From Bacillota bacterium (GTDB taxonomy: Bacteria > Bacillota > Clostridia > Acetivibrionales > DSM-1351): DNA of 64,000 nt. Numbering within the stretch: the stretch's first letter is position 1; each line of letters begins with the position of its first letter. The stretch lies in NCBI GenBank assembly GCA_023409265.1, contig JAEYHZ010000030.1, forward strand, positions 1-64,000, read 5' to 3'. Below, piece by piece: positions 61,072-64,000 of this stretch. Below the pieces are notes generated by a model, which worked only from the letters and a program-made list of their open reading frames with translations, made no database searches and had not been told where the DNA came from. A program made the position numbers and the translations under genes.

Positions 61072-61110
61072 AAAATCCTATGGGCTTACGGACGATAGGA
61101 TTTTCATTTT
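61072..61110 (+). terminator. Terminator after chemoreceptor
   Basis: AAAATCCTA and TAGGATTTT form a 9-bp stem with a 15-nt loop, followed by CATTTTGTG. Confidence 0.65.
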
Positions 61111-61150
61111 GTGTGATTAGAAATATCGTCTAAAATAAAAATAACCGCCC

Positions 61151-61245
61151 AGGCAAATATTTTAAGAGGTTTAAGTACAGCGGAAATAAGAGGTGTTAAA
61201 ACAAGTAATTTCGTATTAGGTTTATCAAAGTTATAATTTTAATTT
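61151..61245 (+). pseudogene. Degraded copy of the dprA 3' end
   Basis: AGGTTTAAGTACAGCGGAAA onward matches dprA 57190-57242 at roughly 45 of 52 positions. It then jumps to a match of 57390-57430 (AGGTTTATCAAAGTTATAAT), skipping about 145 bp. It has no start and is not coding. It marks the right edge of the 57387-61150 island. From 61246 to 61503 there is only the topA leader with no clear feature. Confidence 0.8.
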
Positions 61246-61503
61246 ATCTGTGCATAATTTGATTAGGGAGTGATTAATCCCGGATTTATTTCCAGTTTTT
61301 TGTATAAAAATATTATTGCTAGGTTGACAGATTCAAAAAACCAGTTTAAATTAATATTTGTCTGATAAAATTTGTAACGAGGCAGGAGTCTCGTTGAAAT
61401 GCCACTGATGTAATGAAATTTTTCTACTATCTAAAAATTTCATTTTGAATATAGGCGTTATAATATCATAAAATATATACATGAAATAACACGGAGGAAT
61501 AAA

Positions 61504-63615
61504 ATGGCTGATAACCTGGTTATTGTGGAGTCTCCTGGAAAAGTTAAATCAATAGGTAAGTTTTTAGGTAAGGGCTATAAGGTGGAAGCATCTGTCGGTC
61601 ATGTCAGAGATTTGCCTAAAAGTCAGATTGGAGTAGATATAGACAACAATTTTGAGCCAAAGTATATTACCATCAGAGGTAAGGGTGATGTAATATCAAA
61701 GCTGAAGAAGGAAGCCAAGACTGCAAAAAAAGTATATCTCGCGACTGACCCTGACCGTGAGGGTGAGGCTATTTCCTGGCATCTGGCCAACCTGTTGAAT
61801 ATAGATGAAAGTCAAAAGTGCAGAGTTTCCTTTAATGAGATTACGCAAAATGCTGTTAAGAGTGCGATAAAGCAACCTAGAAAAATAGATATGGACCTTG
61901 TGGATGCTCAGCAGGCAAGAAGAGTACTTGACAGAATAGTTGGATATAAAATAAGCCCTTTACTCTGGAAAAAGGTAAAGAAGGGGCTAAGTGCCGGTAG
62001 AGTTCAGTCTGTTGCAACAAAAATGATCTGCGACAGAGAAGAAGAAATAAATAGCTTTGTTTCCCAGGAATACTGGTCAATTATATCAAAATTGGCCAAA
62101 CCTAAGGTAAATCCAAGCTTTGAGGCTAAATTCCATGGAACGGAAGCAGAAAAGATAGAGCTCACAAATGAAGAGCAGGTTAACGGAATTTTAAAGGAAA
62201 TTGAAAAAAGCAAGTATACAGTTCAAAAGGTAAAGGAACAGGAAAAGAAAAGGGCTGCAGCAGCCCCGTTTATAACAAGTACAATGCAGCAGGAGGCCTC
62301 AAGAAAGCTGGGTTTCACTACCAAGAGAACCATGATGGTAGCACAGCAGCTTTATGAAGGTATCGATATTAAAGGTCACGGGTCTGTTGGTCTTATTACC
62401 TATATGAGAACTGATTCTACCAGAATATCAAACGAGGCTCAGAACGAAGCAAGGGAATATATAACTAAAAAATACGGGGCTGATTATATTCCGCAGACTC
62501 CGAAAATTTATAAGAACAAGTCGGCATCTCAGGATGCACATGAAGCTATCCGTCCTACCTATATAGATATGACACCCGATGACATAAAGGAATCTCTGAA
62601 TGCTGAGCAGTATAAACTTTACAAGCTTATCTGGAGCAGGTTCATTGCCAGTCAGATGTCATCAGCGGTATATGATACCGTAAGTGCCGATATTTCTGCA
62701 GGCAGATATATTTTTAAGGCAAATGGTTCAAAGGTCAAGTTCCCGGGCTTTATGGTATTATATATTGAAGGAAGGGATACCGAGGGCAAGGATGATGAAG
62801 CTGAGGACGAAGAGAACAGTCTGCCTGAATTAAAGCAGGGGGATGTTCTGGAACTGAAAAAGAATACGCCGAAACAGCACTTTACTCAACCTCCTGCAAG
62901 ATATACCGAGGCAACACTTGTAAGGGCCCTGGAAGAAAAGGGGATAGGCAGACCAAGTACTTATGCTCCTACTATAACAACCATACTATCCAGGGGTTAC
63001 GTCCTTAAGGAAAAGAAATTTTTATTGCCGACAGAATTGGGCAAGATAGTAAATGATATAATGAAAAAGCATTTTGTGGATATTGTTGATGCTGAATTTA
63101 CAGCCCAGATGGAAAATGAATTGGATGCTGTGGAAGATGGTGAAAAACCCTGGAAGGATGTTATGAAAGATTTTTACGGATCCTTTGCGGGAGTTCTGAA
63201 GGAAGCCGAGGAATCCATCGGAGATGTTGAGGTACCTGAGGAAATTTCTGATGTGATATGCGACAAATGTGGAAGAAATATGGTTGTAAAGCATGGGAGA
63301 TTTGGTAAATTCCTTGCTTGTCCGGGCTTTCCCGAATGCCGAAATACAAAGGCTATTGTTGAAGAGGCTGGTGTATTATGTCCGGTATGTCAGGGAAAAG
63401 TACTTATTAAAAAGACTAAAAAGGGCAGAAAATATATAGGCTGTGAAAGAAATCCGGAATGCTCATTCATGAGCTGGGATATGCCAAGTAACGAATCTTG
63501 CAAAGTTTGTGGCAACTTTATGCTGAAAAAGACTGTTGGTAAGAAATCAGACTTAAAATGCAGTAATGAAAAGTGTCCAAGCAACACCGAAGGAGTTACG
63601 AAAAAGACCAAATAG
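61504..63615 (+). CDS. topA: DNA topoisomerase I
   Basis: Relaxes negative supercoils. The 703-residue type IA enzyme has the Toprim domain (VIVESPGKVKSIGKFLGKGY, ATDPDREGEAISWH), the catalytic Tyr in GLITYMRTDSTRIS and three C-terminal four-Cys zinc ribbons (CDKCGRNM, CPVCQGKV, CKVCGNFM with their partners). GGAGG lies 6 nt before ATG 61504. The downstream gene is probably trmFO, a conserved neighbour. Confidence 0.96.
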   Translation: MADNLVIVESPGKVKSIGKFLGKGYKVEASVGHVRDLPKSQIGVDIDNNFEPKYITIRGKGDVISKLKKEAKTAKKVYLATDPDREGEAISWHLANLLNIDESQKCRVSFNEITQNAVKSAIKQPRKIDMDLVDAQQARRVLDRIVGYKISPLLWKKVKKGLSAGRVQSVATKMICDREEEINSFVSQEYWSIISKLAKPKVNPSFEAKFHGTEAEKIELTNEEQVNGILKEIEKSKYTVQKVKEQEKKRAAAAPFITSTMQQEASRKLGFTTKRTMMVAQQLYEGIDIKGHGSVGLITYMRTDSTRISNEAQNEAREYITKKYGADYIPQTPKIYKNKSASQDAHEAIRPTYIDMTPDDIKESLNAEQYKLYKLIWSRFIASQMSSAVYDTVSADISAGRYIFKANGSKVKFPGFMVLYIEGRDTEGKDDEAEDEENSLPELKQGDVLELKKNTPKQHFTQPPARYTEATLVRALEEKGIGRPSTYAPTITTILSRGYVLKEKKFLLPTELGKIVNDIMKKHFVDIVDAEFTAQMENELDAVEDGEKPWKDVMKDFYGSFAGVLKEAEESIGDVEVPEEISDVICDKCGRNMVVKHGRFGKFLACPGFPECRNTKAIVEEAGVLCPVCQGKVLIKKTKKGRKYIGCERNPECSFMSWDMPSNESCKVCGNFMLKKTVGKKSDLKCSNEKCPSNTEGVTKKTK

Positions 63616-63654
63616 GTTTAAAAAAACATAAAGTACTTAAAAACCGGAAGACCT

Positions 63655-63815
63655 AGAGGTATCTTAAAACAATAATACACGATTTTGAAGCGAGGAATTT
63701 TTTGATAGTGCAAGGCGGAGGAAGGCGCAATAATTGCTTTATTGCAACTGACGACAACACAGCAATATCGGAAAATAACCGTTTCAAAAATGGGAGTTAT
63801 TGTTTTAAGATACCT
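63655..63815 (+). mobile_element. Family B MITE-like element, divergent ends
   Basis: The interior (AAGGCGGAGGAAGGCGCAAT, ATTGCTTTATTGCAACTGAC) is the family B core. The ends are changed to a well-paired GGTATCTTAAAACAATAATA and TTATTGTTTTAAGATACC. It may be a subfamily moved by a different or evolved end sequence. Confidence 0.75.
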
Positions 63816-63970
63816 AAAAGCCTTTCGGTTTATTTTTTGAAAAAGAAATGTAGTATTTAACTATTTGTTCTTAACACAAAACTAATTTTATAATAACATG
63901 CGTAATATAAACTAAAAAGGGCGAGAGTTTCTAATAACTTATTAGTTATCATTGTCCGGATGGAGGAACT

Positions 63971-64000
63971 ATGAAAAAAGTAGTCAATGTAATCGGTGCC
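63971..64000 (+). CDS. trmFO: Start of probable TrmFO (tRNA uridine methyltransferase), cut by window
   Basis: Only ten codons are visible, MKKVVNVIGA, preceded by GGAGG. The beginning of an FAD-binding beta-strand/Gly loop and the position after topA fit TrmFO, which methylates U54 of tRNA with folate. The identification rests largely on gene order. Confidence 0.55.
   Translation, partial: MKKVVNVIGA

Overview
The window is chromosomal DNA from a low-GC, endospore-forming, cellulolytic Clostridia, most likely the Ruminiclostridium (Clostridium cellulolyticum/papyrosolvens) group. Three things point there: the sporulation cluster spoIIGA-sigE-sigG, the tRNA-sensing T-box leaders, and a secreted GH74-X2-X2-CBM3 xyloglucanase. 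The assignment rests on recognised protein families and was not tested by a search.

Layout. 1-3664: phosphate uptake genes pstC-pstA and pstS, each transcription unit preceded by repeated TTAACA-type PhoP boxes; pstB and phoU are not here. 3754-9983: a chemoreceptor, the xyloglucanase and a lone CheW. 10189-24153: housekeeping genes (argJ, a HAD phosphatase, alaS with a T-box, a HIT protein, rpsU-yqeY, a CYTH protein, an SDR, a DJ-1/PfpI protein, an MFS carrier, tRNA-Val and a CaCA exchanger), with two decayed gene remnants. 24157-28484: a DUF421/DUF4363 pair, tyrS with its T-box, and two small spore-coat-type proteins. 29014-41541: murA split in two. Its halves lie 11.3 kb apart and the DNA between them holds an ECF sigma/anti-sigma pair, polA-coaE-lytic transglycosylase, aroF with a T-box, and murT-gatD. 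41545-45451: ftsQ, sbp, ftsA, ftsZ. 45737-50384: a complete Bce-type peptide-antibiotic sensing and resistance module with a matching operator. 50511-54008: a spoIIG-type promoter, spoIIGA-sigE, sigG, nrdR. 54644-57386: comM, dprA. 57387-61245: a small accessory island (Xre regulators, small proteins, a chemoreceptor) bounded by dprA and a degraded copy of the dprA 3' end. 61504-64000: topA and the first codons of a probable trmFO.

Two families of non-coding, MITE-like elements are scattered between genes. Family A has CCCTCTATTRACAATGTA-type inverted ends flanked by TA. Family B has inverted ends of the form GATTAAATAATAA. No transposase is present. Four unrelated short tandem repeat patches also occupy intergenic spaces.

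The most striking observation is the split murA. The break falls at the active-site Cys codon, the two junctions share the 9-bp direct repeat ATCCGGGTG, and joining at that repeat restores a 418-residue MurA reading frame with all expected catalytic residues. The inner flanks form an imperfect inverted repeat, as in a recombinase attachment site, yet no recombinase gene lies in the interval.
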